The notes: a model not told the origin generated them from the letters alone. Shown: positions 8,547-16,619, counted from the stretch's first letter. The stretch: DNA of 42,575 nt from Kiritimatiellia bacterium (GCA_016929905.1 JAFGHX010000352.1:1-42575); one strand, 5' to 3'. Translations and numbers: made by a program.

Positions 8547-9530
8547 CTATTGCGAGGGCCTCGGCCCCGCGGGCGGCTTCTCCAGCGCGGGCTCTTCCAC
8601 GCCGTCAGCCAGCACCAGCAGGGACCCGAGCGAGAAATCCAGGCGCATGGCGGTCGGGAAGCTCTCGATGCCCAGTCTCTTGCAGAACGCCTTCAGCTTG
8701 TCCGGCAGGTCCTCGGGGTCGGTGAACCAGACGGTGAACGGAGCGGACTCCTGGCCCGTGGATTGCAGTCTGACGCTTGTGACGACGCGTGTTGCCGGCA
8801 CCTTGCCCGTCAGGGGCGCCTTCGCCCGGCCCGTGCTGACGCGAGTGGTGAAGGTGTAGGTTTCCGTCAGGCTGGCCAGGGTGGAGTTGACCGGCGTCTG
8901 TCGCTGCCCGAGGCCCTTGGCATAACCTGTGCGGAACAGCGCATTGCCGACGAGCGCAGGCAGACTCGTGACGCCGCGGTCCTGCAGTCCGCCCGACCCA
9001 GGCGTCTGCACCTCCATCTCCTCGTTGCGGCTTTCGCCGGTGAGGTAGTCTTCGCGCAGCACGCGGGCCTTCATGCGGCCGTCGGCCTGGAAGTAGCGCG
9101 CACGCTGCGCATAGTGCCGCCTGGACCGAAAGGTGAGCACGGCGATGTCTTCTTCGATCCGCTTCTCGTAGAAGAGCAGATCATAGGACGCGGCGTCGAA
9201 GACAGCCGCGAACGTCGATTCGAAATGAATGCCGCGTGAGCGCGTGCCTCCCGCCTTCTTGCCGGCGGGGGCGGCGTGGATGCGGACGATCCGTGCCGCT
9301 GCGGCGGGCGCGTCTCCCGGCGGATGGTAGACGCCGTCGCCCAGCGTGAGCTCCAGCCGCGACGGGCGAAACAGCGAGATGAAGGCCAGCTTGTAGACGC
9401 TCTCGTAGCTCACGCGCACGCGGGCCTTCTGCACGGCGTAGGAGCCGACCCACCGGTTCGTCTCGTCCGCGCGCGCGCCGCCGGCCCCGAGCGCGAGGCC
9501 CAACAACAGGATGACGGCGCGAATGTGCAT
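8547..9530 (-). CDS. Secreted protein of unknown function
   Basis: 327 residues from ATG 9530. This start places a clean signal peptide at the N-terminus (MHIRAVILLLGLALGAGGARA); the frame is open further upstream but without signal features. No strong ribosome-binding site is visible. The mature part is rich in beta-prone stretches (VRVSYESVYKLAFISLF, FESTFAAVFDAASYDLLFYEKR, TETYTFTTRVSTG) and in charged residues, and ends in a proline-rich tail. The layout recalls DUF3108-like periplasmic proteins of similar length, but I cannot assign the family from sequence alone. It shares a divergent intergenic region of about 260 bases with the beta-helix gene at 9792. Confidence 0.72.
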   Translation of the reverse strand: MHIRAVILLLGLALGAGGARADETNRWVGSYAVQKARVRVSYESVYKLAFISLFRPSRLELTLGDGVYHPPGDAPAAAARIVRIHAAPAGKKAGGTRSRGIHFESTFAAVFDAASYDLLFYEKRIEEDIAVLTFRSRRHYAQRARYFQADGRMKARVLREDYLTGESRNEEMEVQTPGSGGLQDRGVTSLPALVGNALFRTGYAKGLGQRQTPVNSTLASLTETYTFTTRVSTGRAKAPLTGKVPATRVVTSVRLQSTGQESAPFTVWFTDPEDLPDKLKAFCKRLGIESFPTAMRLDFSLGSLLVLADGVEEPALEKPPAGPRPSQ

Positions 9531-9606
9531 GGTCGGTGTTCGCCCCAGGGGTGACTTGAGTATAGCACAAACACGCGCGAACGCCAATTCTCGGCGCGTC
9601 ACTCCG

Positions 9607-9642
9607 GAATTTCGAGGCAAGTTCCCGGTCAAGTTCTCGAGC
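9607..9642 (-). repeat. 12-base tandem repeat, three units
   Basis: Read on the minus strand the units are GCTCGAGAACTT (9642-9631), GACCGGGAACTT (9630-9619) and GCCTCGAAATTC (9618-9607). The same 12-base period and consensus recur at 19392-19439 and 34030-34065. Here the array lies in the divergent promoter region between 9530 and 9792. Confidence 0.7.
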
Positions 9643-9723
9643 ACGTTTCCTTCGTGCATGAGGCCGTGGTGAATCTGCTTCCGCACACGCCTGTTTTCGG
9701 ATTACGGCCCTCTCTGCCTGATC

Positions 9724-9752
9724 TTGCCATATCGGGCAGAAACTGGTATACT
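9724..9752 (+). promoter_or_regulatory. Sigma-70-type promoter for the beta-helix gene at 9792
   Basis: TTGCCA (9724-9729), a 17-base spacer, then TATACT (9747-9752). The start codon lies about 40 bases downstream behind AGGAGG (from about 9777). Hexamers and spacing closely match the housekeeping consensus. Confidence 0.7.
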
Positions 9753-9791
9753 GCAGCCCGAAGTTGCAGGTCATCCAGGAGGTGCCCTCCC

Positions 9792-10850
9792 ATGAAAAGC
9801 CGCATGCTGGTCCTTGCCGCCCTCTGTCTGCTGATCGGGCCCCGCGTCGCCGTGCCCCAGGATGAGGACTCGCCGCCCGGCCCGCCGGGCTCGGCCGAAG
9901 CGCGCATGAAGACGTTGAACCAGGTCGAGCCGCGCACGATCATCACGGAGATTCCGTACGTGATCACCAATGCCGGCTCGTACTATCTGGGCGCGTCGCT
10001 GAACGGCGCGGAGGGCAGCAACGGGATCGAGATTGCGGCCAACGACGTGAAGCTGGACCTGGCCGGGTTCGGACTGAACGGCAACACGAACGCGCGGCAC
10101 GGGATCGAGATTACCGTACCGAGCGACAATATCACGATCCGCAACGGTGTCATTCGCAGATGGGGCAAACATGGCATTTCCGGCACGAACTCGCAGGGCG
10201 TGGTCCTGAGCGAGTTGAAGGTCTTCGGCAACGGCTGGGGCGGGCTGTACGTGGGCGACAACGCGCTGATCGAAGAATGCACCGTCTACGGCAACGGCGA
10301 GATCGCCCCCACCAACGACCCGCCGCTGGACGACGCCATCCTGGCCGGCTCCTACAGCACGATCACCGATTGCAAGGTGCGCGGCAACTGGGGGGTCGGC
10401 ATCCACACCAAGTCGCACGCGCGCATCACCGGCTGCACATCCACCGAAAGCAAGAAGGCCGAAGGCATTCACGCCGAAAACTACTGCATCGTGCGGGATT
10501 GCGTCTGTGCCATGAACAACGTGCACGGGATCCGCGCGAAGTCCAACTGCCGGATCGTCGACAACACCTGCGGCCAGAACGGAACGGTCCCGAACCCGGA
10601 CTACGGTGCCGGGATTGCGGTGGAAGGCGGCAGTACGCTGGTGGAAGGCAACACGGTCATCGGCAACTACTGGGGGATACACGTCTACGCCAGCAATGCG
10701 AACAACCTGATCGTGCGCAACAGCGCGAGTTTGAATCCGGGCGGTCCTTACATGATCGACAACCCGCCCGGCAACTTCGTCGGGGAAGTCGTCAACCCGC
10801 AAGGCGGCCAGTTCACCAACATGAACCCGTGGGCCAATTTCGCGTTCTAG
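9792..10850 (+). CDS. Secreted right-handed parallel beta-helix protein
   Basis: 352 residues from ATG 9792, preceded by a strong AGGAGG at good spacing. Residues 1-21 form a signal peptide (MLVLAALCLLIGPRVAV). After a proline/glycine-rich linker the chain settles into repeated turns of about 22-25 residues with N and G at corners: GIEIAANDVKLDLAGFGLNG, GIEITVPSDNITIRNGVIR, ALIEECTVYGNG, STITDCKVRGNWGVGIHT, CRIVDNTCGQNG, STLVEGNTVIGNYWGIHV. This is the pectate-lyase/periplasmic-copper-binding (NosD) type right-handed beta helix. Many such proteins bind or cleave polysaccharide, but no catalytic residues can be assigned, so substrate and activity remain open. It is transcribed alone from its own promoter. 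Confidence 0.85.
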   Translation: MKSRMLVLAALCLLIGPRVAVPQDEDSPPGPPGSAEARMKTLNQVEPRTIITEIPYVITNAGSYYLGASLNGAEGSNGIEIAANDVKLDLAGFGLNGNTNARHGIEITVPSDNITIRNGVIRRWGKHGISGTNSQGVVLSELKVFGNGWGGLYVGDNALIEECTVYGNGEIAPTNDPPLDDAILAGSYSTITDCKVRGNWGVGIHTKSHARITGCTSTESKKAEGIHAENYCIVRDCVCAMNNVHGIRAKSNCRIVDNTCGQNGTVPNPDYGAGIAVEGGSTLVEGNTVIGNYWGIHVYASNANNLIVRNSASLNPGGPYMIDNPPGNFVGEVVNPQGGQFTNMNPWANFAF

Positions 10851-11117
10851 CCGGCAGTCCGTCGGACTTCGCTGCGTGGCCGCGGACAGGCTGTACAGCG
10901 CCAACGGCAGCCCCGATGATGACGGCGAACGCGCAGATGACGCGCAGCAGCGCAGCACCGATCCCGCCGGCAGCTATCCCGGTAACGCGGCAGGCCGCCA
11001 TGTAAAGGCTTGTATGAAATTCAGACAAGGTCTAACCTGAACGCATTCACGCCGGATCCCTACCTACTGTAGACAGGCGGGCATTCCCAACGGCCCGGGA
11101 TTTGGGGCGAGAATCTA

Positions 11118-11966
11118 ATGCGACATGAGCACTCCCGCGCGCCCATGCGTCCACACGCCCATAATACCCGAGTCTTGGCCTCGCTCGGCGCTGCCTGCCT
11201 GCTGCTCGCCGGTTGCCGGGAACCGGCGCCGCAACCGGGCGAGAAGGCCCAGCGCGTCTCCCTGACACTGTACTGCGGGGCCGGGATTCGGCCGGCGGCG
11301 GACGCGCTGATCGAGGCGTTCGAGGCGAAGCACCGCGTCGGGATCCATGCCACCTACGCCGGAAGCGGGCGGCTGCTTGGCCAGATCACAGCCGTCCAGA
11401 AGGGCGATCTGTACATGCCGGGCGCCGAGTTGTATGTTGACCGGGCCGTCGAAGAGGGGCTGGCGGTGGCAGACACCAAGCGGGTCGTAGCCTGTCTCAT
11501 CCCCGTCATCTTCGTTGGGAAGGGGAATCCGAAGGCGATTCAGACTGTTGCGGATCTGGGTAAACAAGGCGTCCGCGTCGGGTTGGGCGACGAACGGGCT
11601 TGCGCGATCGGCCGGAGATCGCTCAAGATCCTGGAGAAGAACGGCATCGCCTACTCCGCCATCGAACGCAACGTCGTCTACAAGAGCGGGACCGTCAACG
11701 AACTGGCGCTGGCCGTGCAGATGGGGAACGTGGACGCCGTGATCGTCTGGGACGCCAACGCCCGGCAGTTCGCCGAGCACGGCGAGAGTATCCGGATTGC
11801 GCCGGACCGGAATATCCCGTCGAGCATCCCGATCGTGGTGTTGAAGGCGTCCGAACACCCGGCCGAGGCCCGAACGTTTGTCGCGTTCGTCACCTCGGCC
11901 GAGGGGAAGGCGATCCTGCGGGGACACGGGTACACCGTACGGTCGGGATTGCCCGGGAGATCGTGA
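11118..11966 (+). CDS. Molybdate/tungstate-type ABC transporter substrate-binding lipoprotein (first copy)
   Basis: 282 residues from ATG 11118, with GGGGCGAG upstream. The N-terminus ends in a lipobox (ACLLLAGC), so the mature protein should be anchored by its cysteine outside the inner membrane. The rest follows the ModA/WtpA-like type II binding-protein pattern: LTLYCGAGIRPAADALIEAF at the start of lobe 1, TYAGSGRLLGQI (oxyanion loop), KGDLYMPGAELYVDRA, PVIFVGKGNPKAI, DLGKQGVRVGLGDERACAIG, and MGNVDAVIVWDANARQF. Its stop overlaps the ATG of a second binding protein by one base. The anion (molybdate, tungstate or another) cannot be fixed from sequence. A GTAG-headed, possibly REP-derived sequence sits at 11069-11100; nothing else is evident in 10851-11117. 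Confidence 0.88.
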   Translation: MRHEHSRAPMRPHAHNTRVLASLGAACLLLAGCREPAPQPGEKAQRVSLTLYCGAGIRPAADALIEAFEAKHRVGIHATYAGSGRLLGQITAVQKGDLYMPGAELYVDRAVEEGLAVADTKRVVACLIPVIFVGKGNPKAIQTVADLGKQGVRVGLGDERACAIGRRSLKILEKNGIAYSAIERNVVYKSGTVNELALAVQMGNVDAVIVWDANARQFAEHGESIRIAPDRNIPSSIPIVVLKASEHPAEARTFVAFVTSAEGKAILRGHGYTVRSGLPGRS

Positions 11967-12778
11967 TGAGTCGGAAATACCCCTGCGTTTGCGTGGCGAT
12001 TCTGATCGTTCTCGCCAGCGTCGTCTGGCCGGCCGGCTGTCGCGGCCGTCGCGGCGGGGAGGAGGTTCTGGTCCTCTGCGGCGGCTCGATGCGCGCGCTG
12101 CTCGAGGAGGTGATCGCCTGCTACCGGACGGTGTCGGACGACGCGGTCCTGGCGACCTACGGCGGCTCGGGCGAGTTGTGCGCACAGCTTCAGCAGACGG
12201 GCCGTGGCGACTTGTACATCTGCCACGACCCGTTCATGCCGTGGGCTGAGAAACAGGGGCTCATCGCCCGGTGGGCCACGCTGGGGTACATGGACGTCGT
12301 GATCGTCGTGCCGAAAGGCAATCCAAAGGCCATCCGCGGGCTGGCGGATCTTGCGCGGCCGGGCCTTCGGCTGGGGGTGGGGAGTCACGCCTACTCGACC
12401 TCGGGCGCCATCACCAAGAGCATGCTGGACAAGCTGCCCTACGGCGCGGCCATAAGGGATAACGTCCGAATGGAGAGCCGGGCGCACCAACAGCGGTGCA
12501 CCGACGTGGCGATGGGAATGCTGGACGCGAGCATTGTCTGGAATGTCGTGGCCCGCCGCTTTGCGGACAAGCTGGACATCATGCCCATCCCCGCTCACCA
12601 CATTGACGCAGTCACCTCCGCCACTTACGGAGAGAGCGACCTCCGGAACGTCAAGGTTACCGTCGGCATCGTTCGCGGCGCGAAGGACAGGGAAGCCGTT
12701 CAGCGTTTCTATGCCTTTGCAGTCGGCGAGTGCCAAGCCATCATGCGGCGCCACGGACTGAGGACCGAGGCCAGGTGA
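11966..12778 (+). CDS. ABC transporter substrate-binding lipoprotein (second copy)
   Basis: 270 residues from ATG 11966, which shares its A with the upstream stop (TGATG). The N-terminus is a lipoprotein signal (ILIVLASVVWPAGC). The body follows the same ModA-like plan as its neighbour (VLCGGSMRALLEEVIACYR, TYGGSGELCAQLQQTGRGDLY, VVPKGNPKAIRGLADLARPG, GMLDASIVWNVVARRF) but is clearly divergent. The loop reads GGSM and GSGEL rather than GAGI and GSGRL, and the hinge has SHAYSTSGAITKS. Two non-identical binding proteins serving one permease suggest two ligands or one ligand at two affinities. That is inference. Confidence 0.85.
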   Translation: MSRKYPCVCVAILIVLASVVWPAGCRGRRGGEEVLVLCGGSMRALLEEVIACYRTVSDDAVLATYGGSGELCAQLQQTGRGDLYICHDPFMPWAEKQGLIARWATLGYMDVVIVVPKGNPKAIRGLADLARPGLRLGVGSHAYSTSGAITKSMLDKLPYGAAIRDNVRMESRAHQQRCTDVAMGMLDASIVWNVVARRFADKLDIMPIPAHHIDAVTSATYGESDLRNVKVTVGIVRGAKDREAVQRFYAFAVGECQAIMRRHGLRTEAR

Positions 12779-12793
12779 CCAGGGGGGGGTGCC

Positions 12794-13606
12794 GTGCCGA
12801 AGGGCTCTACGCCATATCGCTCGCGATTCGACCTGCTGCTGGCCGGTCCGCTGGCCGCCTATCTGTTGCTCCTCATCGCCTTGATCGCAGGCGTGTTCGG
12901 CCGGATCACGCCTGAGGCGCTGGCGCAGGCCTTTCGCGATTCCGCGTTGCTGCACGCGGTGTGGCTGTCTCTCCTCACATCCGTGTTCAGCACGCTGCTC
13001 GCCGTGCTGGTCGCCGTCCCGTCCGGCTATCTGTTGGCTCGGCGCCGGTTCCCCGGCCATTTCGTGCTGGACACGCTGCTCGATCTGCCGATCGTGCTGC
13101 CGCCGCTCGTGATGGGGCTGGCGGTGCTCATCTTCTTCAACACGGCGCTTGGGCGCTGGCTGGACCGCGGGGTCGTGAAGCAGGGCTTGTTCGTATACCA
13201 GCCGCTCGGGATCGTGCTGGTGCAGTTTATCGTCGGCTGCGCATTTGCGGTTCGCGTGATCAAGGCCGGCTTCGACGGCCTGGATCTGCGCTACGAAGAG
13301 GTGGCCATGACGCTCGGCGCGAACCGCGCGCAGACGTTCTTCAAAATCGTGCTGCCGAACGTGGCGCCCAGCCTGGTCGCCGGCGCCGTCATCAGCTGGG
13401 CGCGGATCTTCGGGTTGTTCGGCCCGGTCCTGCTCGTCTGCGGCACGATGCGGGGCCGCACCGAGATCATGCCGACCACCATCTTCCTCGAGGTCAGCAT
13501 CGGCCGGATCGAAGTGGCGCTCGTGGTCGGCGCGTGTATGATCCTGATTTCCATGGCGACATTGGTCGCATTCAAGCGGCTCGGCGGGAAGGGGTACCTA
13601 TGGTAG
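12794..13606 (+). CDS. ABC transporter permease, ModB/CysT type
   Basis: 270 residues from GTG 12794, with a G-rich ribosome-binding site 15 bases after the second binding protein. About six transmembrane segments are visible (LAAYLLLLIALIAGVFG, WLSLLTSVFSTLLAVLVAV, LDLPIVLPPLVMGLAVLIFF, LGIVLVQFIVGCAFAV, and others). The cytoplasmic EAA loop that docks on the ATPase is clear near residues 168-195 (YEEVAMTLGANRAQTFFKIV). The segment DLPIVLPPLVMGLAVL is typical of molybdate and sulfate permeases. Its 3' end overlaps the ATPase start by 7 bases, so the two are coupled. Confidence 0.93.
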   Translation: MPKGSTPYRSRFDLLLAGPLAAYLLLLIALIAGVFGRITPEALAQAFRDSALLHAVWLSLLTSVFSTLLAVLVAVPSGYLLARRRFPGHFVLDTLLDLPIVLPPLVMGLAVLIFFNTALGRWLDRGVVKQGLFVYQPLGIVLVQFIVGCAFAVRVIKAGFDGLDLRYEEVAMTLGANRAQTFFKIVLPNVAPSLVAGAVISWARIFGLFGPVLLVCGTMRGRTEIMPTTIFLEVSIGRIEVALVVGACMILISMATLVAFKRLGGKGYLW

Positions 13607-14259
13607 AGCAGCCCGGCCTCGAGTTGCGCGACGTCTCGTTCCGAATCGGCGCCTTCGCCATCAACGGGCTCTCGTTCGCCGTTCGGCAGGGGGAGTACTT
13701 CGTGTTGACCGGGCCGAACGGCGCGGGCAAGACGATCACCGCCAGGCTGATCGCCGGGCTGGCGCGGCCGATCGAAGGGGATGTCTTCATCCGGGGCAAC
13801 GTGGCGACCGACCTGGCGCCGTGGGAACGGAATGTCGGGTACATGCCCCAGGACGGCGTGCTCTTTCCGAACCGAACGGTCGAACGCAACATCGGGTTCG
13901 GCCTGGAGGTGCGGGGGGCGGGCAGGGCGACGGTGCGCCGCCGGGTTGAGGCGGTGGCCAACCTGCTGAAGATCGGCCATCTGCTGCCGCGCATGCCGCA
14001 AGGCCTGAGCGGCGGCGAACGGCAGAAGGTGAACCTGGCGCGCGCCCTGGCGTTCGACCCGGCCGTTCTGCTGCTGGACGAGCCGTTGAGCGCGATCGAC
14101 GAAGACACGCGCGACGAGTTGTGCCGGGAACTCCGGCGCATCCACGAGCAGATGGGCATCACCACGCTGCACGTCGCCCACAACCGGCGCGAGACGGAAC
14201 TGGTCGCCGATCGGGTGGGGGTGATGGCAGGGGGGAGACTGCAGGGGGTGGAGGCGTGA
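13600..14259 (+). CDS. ABC transporter ATP-binding protein, ModC-like without C-terminal TOBE domain
   Basis: 219 residues from ATG 13600, inside the 3' end of the permease gene. Walker A is GPNGAGKT near residue 39, the Q-loop region is MPQDGVLFPNRTV, the signature is LSGGERQKVNLARAL, Walker B is VLLLDEPLSAIDED, and the H-loop histidine is in HVAHNRRE. The protein stops shortly after the nucleotide-binding fold. Typical ModC is about 350 residues and carries a molybdate-sensing TOBE/MOP domain that is absent here, so transport is probably not feedback-inhibited in the ModC way. The stop overlaps a candidate GTG start of the next gene (GTGA). Confidence 0.93.
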   Translation: MVEQPGLELRDVSFRIGAFAINGLSFAVRQGEYFVLTGPNGAGKTITARLIAGLARPIEGDVFIRGNVATDLAPWERNVGYMPQDGVLFPNRTVERNIGFGLEVRGAGRATVRRRVEAVANLLKIGHLLPRMPQGLSGGERQKVNLARALAFDPAVLLLDEPLSAIDEDTRDELCRELRRIHEQMGITTLHVAHNRRETELVADRVGVMAGGRLQGVEA

Positions 14260-16490
14260 TTCTTTGGCGGTATGTGAAGGCTGCAGCCGAACTCAGTACA
14301 GCCGTTTGTGAGTACGGTGGTGTATTTGGCGCAGGCGGCTCGTCAGGAGCCTCGCCCTCCAGGGTGGGCGGAGCGGAGCGGGCGCCAATGGAGGGCGAGC
14401 GTCCTCGCGAGCCGCGTGTGGGGAACGCGTCGAATCTCTCGATCCGATGGAGGGCCGGCCTCCGTGCCGGCCGCAGCTCTTTCGTCGGGATCGCGTTTCT
14501 CCTCGCGAGCCTCGCCTCCTTTTCCGCTTCGGCCTGCAGTGTCCCCGTGTTCCGCTATGCGTTGGAGCGCTGGCCCGGCGCGCCGTACGAGGTCACCGTG
14601 TTTCACCGGGGGCCGTTGCCGGAACCCGAGCGGCGCGCATTGGACTTTCTTCGCGGGTTCGCGGCCGATCCCGATGCCATGCCGTGCATCGAAATCGGCG
14701 TGGTCGACACCACGCAGGCCATGTCGCCGCACGACAGCCGGGTGTGGGAGGCGGCTGGGCGGCCGGCCGCTGCGTCCATCGCCGTGAGCTTCCCGGCTGA
14801 GACGGGCGTCGACGGCGTGCCCTGGCAGGCGCCGCTCTCCGACCTCGCCGTCGAACAGCTCATGCTGTCGCCGCTGCGCCGCGATATCGCGCGCCGGTTG
14901 CTCCAGACCGACTCGGTGGTCTTTGTCGCGGCCGAAGGGGCGGACGCCGCGGAGAACGCCCGGCTCGTGACGGAATTGACGGCGCACCTGCGAACGCTGG
15001 AGAAGGAATTGCGGCTTCCGGAACCGGACGCCTCGGGCGAGACCGGGCCCGACGCCGTCTATGTCGACGAGGACCAGTTTGCGCAGCTGCGTATCGCGTT
15101 TTCGGTCGCGACCCTGGCACGGAACGATCCGAAGGAACACGTGCTGTCGGCGCTCTTTTCCTTCCTGGCGGGGGGCGCGGAACGCGGGCCCGGCGAGGAA
15201 CCGCCCTTCATGTTCTTCGCCATTTTCGGACGCGGCCGGGCGCTTGGCCCGTTCGGCGCGGAGAACGTGAACGAACGGCATCTGCGCGACATCTGTGGCT
15301 TCCTGACCGGCCCGTGTTCCTGCACGGCAAAAGCGATGAACCCGGGCGTGGATCTGCTGTTCGATGTGGACTGGGACGGCCTGCTGTCCGGGCGGCTGAT
15401 CGTGGACGCGGAGATGCCGCCGCTGGCCGGTTTCTCGGAGTTGCTGGACGAGGCGCCCGCCGCGGGGAAGCTGCCCCTCTTCCGCCATGCGCTCTTGAAC
15501 TGGGACGCCGACACGTACCAGGCGATCGTCTTTCACAAAGACGCGCTGTCCGCCGCACACATGCAGTGGGTCGACAGCCTGACGCGTGACGACCGCGAAG
15601 GCGGCCAACCGGCGGCGCGGCTGGACGTGGCCGTGGTCGACGCGGGCGTGCGCCCGAAGATCCCTTACCGGTGGCGGCAGGTTTGGGATGAACTGCAAGA
15701 ACCGCCCCTGCCGTGCGTTGTCGTTTGCCATGGCGCGGCCGGGCGCGCGTCGAAGCCGGGCTTCGTCGGCGCGCTCGGCGCCGATACGGCGGCGAAGCTG
15801 GCCGGCTCGCCCGTCCGCCGGGAAATCGCGCGGCGTATTCTTGCCGGGGCGGCGGCGGTCTTTGTCGTGCTGGAGACGGGCGCCGGGCTGCTCGACGAGC
15901 AGGCGGTCGGTAAGCTGGCCCGCCTGCTGCCGGATCAGGAGCAGGACATGGTGTTGCCCTCCGCTCCGGATCGCGTCGCGCGACAGGCGCGCTCAGCCGC
16001 TCACGCGAGCCGGCCTCGCTTCTCCGCGATCCGCCTGCAGCGGGCCGACCCCGACGAGCCGTTCCTGGTCGGTATGCTTTCGACCGTGGGGCGGCGCGCC
16101 GGCATCACCTCCCGGCCGCTCGTGTTTCCCGTGTTCGGGCGCGGCCGCTGCCTGCCGCCGTTGCGCGGCGACGATCTGGCGGAAGCGGACCTGCGCGAGG
16201 TCTGCCGCTACATCGTCGGGCTCGGCTACGATGAGGACAAGGCGCGGAATCCCGGCGTCGATCTGATGATGGGCGTGGACTGGAACGCGTTCCTCGCCGG
16301 CGAACGGCGGGCGGAGGCGGACCTGGCGCCCGCGCGCGTCTTCTGGGACATTCGGGCGCCGGAACCCGAGGGAATCGAGCGCAGCGCTTCCGGCGCGCGC
16401 GCGGGCATGCTCAAACGCAACCTGCTGCTCGCCGGCCTGGCGCTCGTGATCCTCGTGGCCGCCGGGACGTGCGGGTTGAACAGAAAGTAG
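14256..16490 (+). CDS. Membrane-anchored protein with two copies of an unrecognised domain, linked to the ABC importer
   Basis: 744 residues if it starts at GTG 14256, which overlaps the ATPase stop as GTGA. ATG 14388 is the alternative and is closer to the signal peptide. Residues 76-92 are a signal peptide or anchor (FVGIAFLLASLASFSASA). Two homologous halves begin near 94 (CSVPVFRYALERW, EVTVFHRG) and 407 (PLFRHALLNWDADTYQAIVFHK). Each contains a block SPLRRDIARR/SPVRREIARR and ends in FAIFGRGRALGPF...NPGVDLLFDVDWD (about 320-370) or FPVFGRGRCLPPL...NPGVDLMMGVDWN (about 624-665). The first copy keeps a CSC motif before NPGVDLL that the second has lost. A C-terminal transmembrane helix (LLLAGLALVILVAAG) lies near 721-736. 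Function is unknown; operon position suggests a role with the transporter or its ligand. The N-terminal 75 residues are largely encoded by inserted repeats. Confidence 0.78.
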   Translation: MILWRYVKAAAELSTAVCEYGGVFGAGGSSGASPSRVGGAERAPMEGERPREPRVGNASNLSIRWRAGLRAGRSSFVGIAFLLASLASFSASACSVPVFRYALERWPGAPYEVTVFHRGPLPEPERRALDFLRGFAADPDAMPCIEIGVVDTTQAMSPHDSRVWEAAGRPAAASIAVSFPAETGVDGVPWQAPLSDLAVEQLMLSPLRRDIARRLLQTDSVVFVAAEGADAAENARLVTELTAHLRTLEKELRLPEPDASGETGPDAVYVDEDQFAQLRIAFSVATLARNDPKEHVLSALFSFLAGGAERGPGEEPPFMFFAIFGRGRALGPFGAENVNERHLRDICGFLTGPCSCTAKAMNPGVDLLFDVDWDGLLSGRLIVDAEMPPLAGFSELLDEAPAAGKLPLFRHALLNWDADTYQAIVFHKDALSAAHMQWVDSLTRDDREGGQPAARLDVAVVDAGVRPKIPYRWRQVWDELQEPPLPCVVVCHGAAGRASKPGFVGALGADTAAKLAGSPVRREIARRILAGAAAVFVVLETGAGLLDEQAVGKLARLLPDQEQDMVLPSAPDRVARQARSAAHASRPRFSAIRLQRADPDEPFLVGMLSTVGRRAGITSRPLVFPVFGRGRCLPPLRGDDLAEADLREVCRYIVGLGYDEDKARNPGVDLMMGVDWNAFLAGERRAEADLAPARVFWDIRAPEPEGIERSASGARAGMLKRNLLLAGLALVILVAAGTCGLNRK
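14336..14472. repeat. GGAG-headed REP-like palindromes inside the leader of the duplicated-domain gene
   Basis: Arms at 14336-14361 and 14389-14414 are inverted copies matching at 22 of 26 positions. The right arm reads GGAGGGCGAGCGTCCTCGCG. A second unit at 14450-14472 reads GGAGGGCCGGCCTCCGTGCC and folds with arms GGCCGGC (14453-14459) and GCCGGCC (14466-14472). GGAG is the second known head type for REP elements. All units lie in the open reading frame between the ATPase stop and the signal peptide. Confidence 0.7.
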
Positions 16491-16619
16491 AAGCGGCGTC
16501 TCGCCGCTTCCCCGGGCCGCAGGCTCCGCTGGCCCGGCGGCACGCTCGGCCGTTCACGGGGGGCTGCGAGGGGATCCCGGCCTGCGGCTTGGGGCCAAGC
16601 GGCGAGACGCCGCTTCTAC
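16487..16619. repeat. Inverted pair of GTAG-headed palindromes forming both ends of convergent genes
   Basis: Arms 16487-16509 and 16597-16619 are perfect 23-base inverted copies that start GTAGAAGCGGCG and end CTCGCCGCTT on their own strands. Homology continues inward for about 15 more bases with two mismatches. Each arm is itself a hairpin (AAGCGGCG, loop TCT, CGCCGCTT). The TAG of the left head is the stop of the plus-strand gene, and the TAG of the right head is the stop of the minus-strand lyase gene. It could act as a bidirectional terminator. Confidence 0.8.

Noticed and set aside
6324..9239. Plus-strand frame of 971 codons across three minus-strand genes
   Set aside because: It crosses three well-supported genes and their gaps, has no start signal, and contains no recognisable domain.
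11018..11117. Molybdenum-cofactor riboswitch or ModE site before the importer operon
   Set aside because: No matching secondary structure or ModE-type dyad could be recognised by eye; a covariance-model search would be needed.
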